Part shown: piece by piece, positions 13,944 through 15,299 of the stretch
How positions within the stretch are numbered: the stretch's first letter is position 1
How the letters are laid out: each line of letters begins with the position of its first letter
DNA from: Richelia sp. UBA3308
GTDB lineage: Bacteria; Cyanobacteriota; Cyanobacteriia; Cyanobacteriales; Nostocaceae
NCBI GenBank assembly: GCA_002361335.1
Contig: DESS01000025.1
Location: 1 to 15,299 of the forward strand
Direction of reading: 5' to 3'
DNA: 15,299 nt
Notes under the pieces: model-generated
Database searches by the model: none
What the model saw: only the letters and a program-made list of their open reading frames with translations
What the model was told of the DNA's origin: nothing
Position numbers and translations under genes: made by a program

Positions 13944-15299
13944 CTTGATTTTCCCCCAATAATTTCTCTAGCGCTAGTAATTCTGCTATCACCTCATCTT
14001 CTTGTGTATTGGGTATTGGAGCAGATTGATTTGATATTTTTTGTGTTTCCCCATCAGACATTTGCGAGGTTTGAGAGGTTTGAGACGTTGTATGTTGGGA
14101 GGTTTGAGACGTTATATATAACGTCTCTACATTAAATACTTCTCCAACTAAATACTCAGCCAAATCCGCAATAGTTGGATATTCAAAAATAACGGTAGAA
14201 GGGATAGAAATTCCCAAACTAGTTTCTAAACGGTTTCTCAATTCCACAGTCATTAATGAATCCATCCCCAAATCAAAAAAGCCTTGTTGTAAACCAGGTA
14301 ATTGATTAGAAGGAAGTCCGAGAACTTTGGCGACTTCTGCTTGAAGATGTCCCATCATTATAGAAGGGCGATCGCCAACATTTGCTCTTTCTAATTGTTG
14401 TAATAATTGGGATTGTAATAATTGAGATTCTGGCTTGGGTAATTGTGATTTTGAATTAAAAAAGTCTATAAAAAATGGTGATGAAATATTTTGTTGTGAA
14501 AACTTGTCCCAATCAACGGGGATTACTCCAACTTGGGGGGAAGATTGAGCAAGTAATTTTTCAAAGATTTGTAATCCTTGTTCTGCCGTAATTTCACCTA
14601 CACCACGTAGCTGCATTTGTTCGCTGACACCACGTTTTGCTGCGGCTCCAATTTCCGACCAAACCCCCCAATTAATGCTTAATCCGGGCATTCCAAGGGA
14701 TTGACGATACTTTGCTAAAGTATCTAAAAATGTATTCGCTGCAACATGATTACCTTGTCCAGGAGAACCAAATAAAGAAGCAGCAGAAGAGAACATAATA
14801 AAAAAGTCTAGCGGTAAATCCTGGGTTAAAGTATGTAAATTCCAAGCTCCTAAAAATTTGGGATTGAGTACGGTAGTAAATCGTTCCCAAGTTAAATGTT
14901 GTAATACTCCATCATCCAATACACCAGCAGCATGGATTATTCCCCGGAGAGGAGGGAGGGAGAGAGGGAGGGAGGGAGAGAGGGAGGGAGTGGGGGATTT
15001 GATGTTTGATATTAATTGAGCAAGTTGGGATTTATCGGTGACATCAACTTGAGCCACCATTACTCTAGCGCTATAGTTTTCTAAAGCTTGAATCCGTTGT
15101 TTAACTTCCTCATCAACATCACGACGACTGACTAATATTAAATTTTTGGCACCCTTTTGTATTAACCAATCAGCAAATAATAAACCTAAATCTCCCAATC
15201 CACCTGTGATGAGATAGGTAGCGTTTTCTTCCAAATTAATAACCTCACCCCGATAAAGCTGCGCTTCATCTCCCCTCTCCTTGTCAAGGAGAGGGGTTG
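13936..15299 (-). CDS. type I polyketide synthase, C-terminal part (KR-ACP), 5' end beyond the window
   Basis: The frame stays open to the window edge, so this is the 3' end of a larger gene; the TTG at 15234 is only an internal Leu. Counting it as residue 1: KR about 5-240 with an intact TGGLGDLG loop (10-17), HAAGVLDD (101-108; the LDD motif is typical of B-type reductases), Lys126, Ser149/150 and Asn167. The catalytic Tyr position holds His163 (GQGNHVAAN). ACP about 285-365 with Ser326 (DLGMDSLM). A repeat-derived Thr/Ser/Gln tail (about 369-395) and a final acidic helix (412-432, EDEVIAELLALEKLL) follow, probably docking to the N-terminal helix of the next PKS, whose start codon overlaps this stop by 8 bases. 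In-frame repeats sit at three places. Confidence 0.93.
   Translation of the reverse strand, partial: TPLLDKERGDEAQLYRGEVINLEENATYLITGGLGDLGLLFADWLIQKGAKNLILVSRRDVDEEVKQRIQALENYSARVMVAQVDVTDKSQLAQLISNIKSPTPSLSPSLPLSLPPLRGIIHAAGVLDDGVLQHLTWERFTTVLNPKFLGAWNLHTLTQDLPLDFFIMFSSAASLFGSPGQGNHVAANTFLDTLAKYRQSLGMPGLSINWGVWSEIGAAAKRGVSEQMQLRGVGEITAEQGLQIFEKLLAQSSPQVGVIPVDWDKFSQQNISSPFFIDFFNSKSQLPKPESQLLQSQLLQQLERANVGDRPSIMMGHLQAEVAKVLGLPSNQLPGLQQGFFDLGMDSLMTVELRNRLETSLGISIPSTVIFEYPTIADLAEYLVGEVFNVETLYITSQTSQHTTSQTSQTSQMSDGETQKISNQSAPIPNTQEDEVIAELLALEKLLGENQDD
14065..14131. repeat. GAGGTTTGAGA repeats plus 20-base palindrome inside the PKS tail
   Basis: Units of GAGGTTTGAGA/GGTTTGAGACG repeat three times (14066-14110) and end in a perfect 20-base palindrome centred between 14116 and 14117 (14107-14126), followed by TCTCTACA overlap at 14124-14131. 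Translated in frame as SQTSQ-type repeats (residues about 369-391 of the fragment) between ACP and docking helix. Confidence 0.8.
14945..14997. repeat. homopurine tract inside the PKS ketoreductase
   Basis: About 53 bases of GGGAGGGAGAGA units on the plus strand. Translated in frame as a Pro/Ser/Leu run (residues about 80-97 of the fragment) between ISNIKSP and LRGIIHAAGVLDD, a surface loop before the Rossmann strand. Confidence 0.8.
15272..15296. repeat. palindromic repeat at the right edge, upstream of the KR domain
   Basis: CCCCTCTCCTTG (15272-15283) and CAAGGAGAGGGG (15285-15296) are perfect 12-base arms around a single T. The element lies in the open PKS frame, 38 bases before the internal TTG, and reads through as TPLLDKERGDEAQLYRGEV with no stop. 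It is the fifth repeat inside PKS coding sequence. Confidence 0.78.

Noticed and set aside
15232..15234. TTG at 15234 as true start of the right-hand PKS gene
   Set aside because: It would begin inside a KR domain with no KS or AT; the frame is open to the window edge, so the codon is internal.

Overview
The window looks like chromosomal DNA of a cyanobacterium, probably a filamentous, possibly heterocystous one. The signs are: (i) three CP43-like chlorophyll-antenna (IsiA-family) genes, the last fused to a PsaL domain; (ii) a membrane-anchored CpcL-type phycobilisome linker; (iii) at least six HIP1 octamers (GCGATCGC, e.g. 3484-3491, 5442-5449, 6193-6200, 11713-11720, 11911-11918, 14368-14375); (iv) abundant short tandem and foldback repeats of the kind common in these genomes; (v) a modular type I polyketide synthase (PKS). 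The genus assignment is inference.

Left part, plus strand (about 130-4992): a light-harvesting cluster for photosystem I (PSI). Two stand-alone IsiA-like proteins are followed, 2 bases after the second stop, by an IsiA-PsaL fusion. After a 282-base repeat-rich spacer comes a CpcL-like rod linker with a hydrophobic C-terminal anchor. The likely joint role is a chlorophyll ring or belt around PSI (the PsaL part offers a way to dock into the PSI core), plus a small phycobilisome rod feeding PSI. A pair of Fur-box-like half sites lies about 150-190 bases upstream of the first gene, fitting iron-limitation control. The extreme left edge may hold the first bases of a divergent gene.

Middle part, minus strand (about 5265-7312): an N-terminally truncated catalase-peroxidase (only the haem-less C-terminal domain remains) and an alpha/beta-hydrolase-fold protein whose nucleophile position is Gly instead of Ser. 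The hydrolase may be related to IsiC-type hydrolases of iron-stress operons, which would tie it to the left cluster; this is inference.

Right part, minus strand (7807-15299): a natural-product locus read right to left. The 3' end of one PKS gene (KR-ACP-docking tail, continuing off the window) overlaps by 8 bases a single-module PKS (KS-AT-KR-ACP-docking tail). After about 330 bases made almost wholly of foldback repeats comes an LLM-class, flavin-dependent monooxygenase of the type found in PKS/NRPS clusters. No thioesterase is present, so chain release happens elsewhere.

The most unusual feature is that five positions in the two PKS genes, all at inter-domain linkers, loops or tails, carry genome-type repeat DNA (palindromes or homopurine tracts) inserted in frame and translated as low-complexity or repeat-derived peptide. 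One of these palindromes belongs to the same family as an intergenic copy at 5035-5065. I found no rRNA, tRNA, CRISPR array or transposase.
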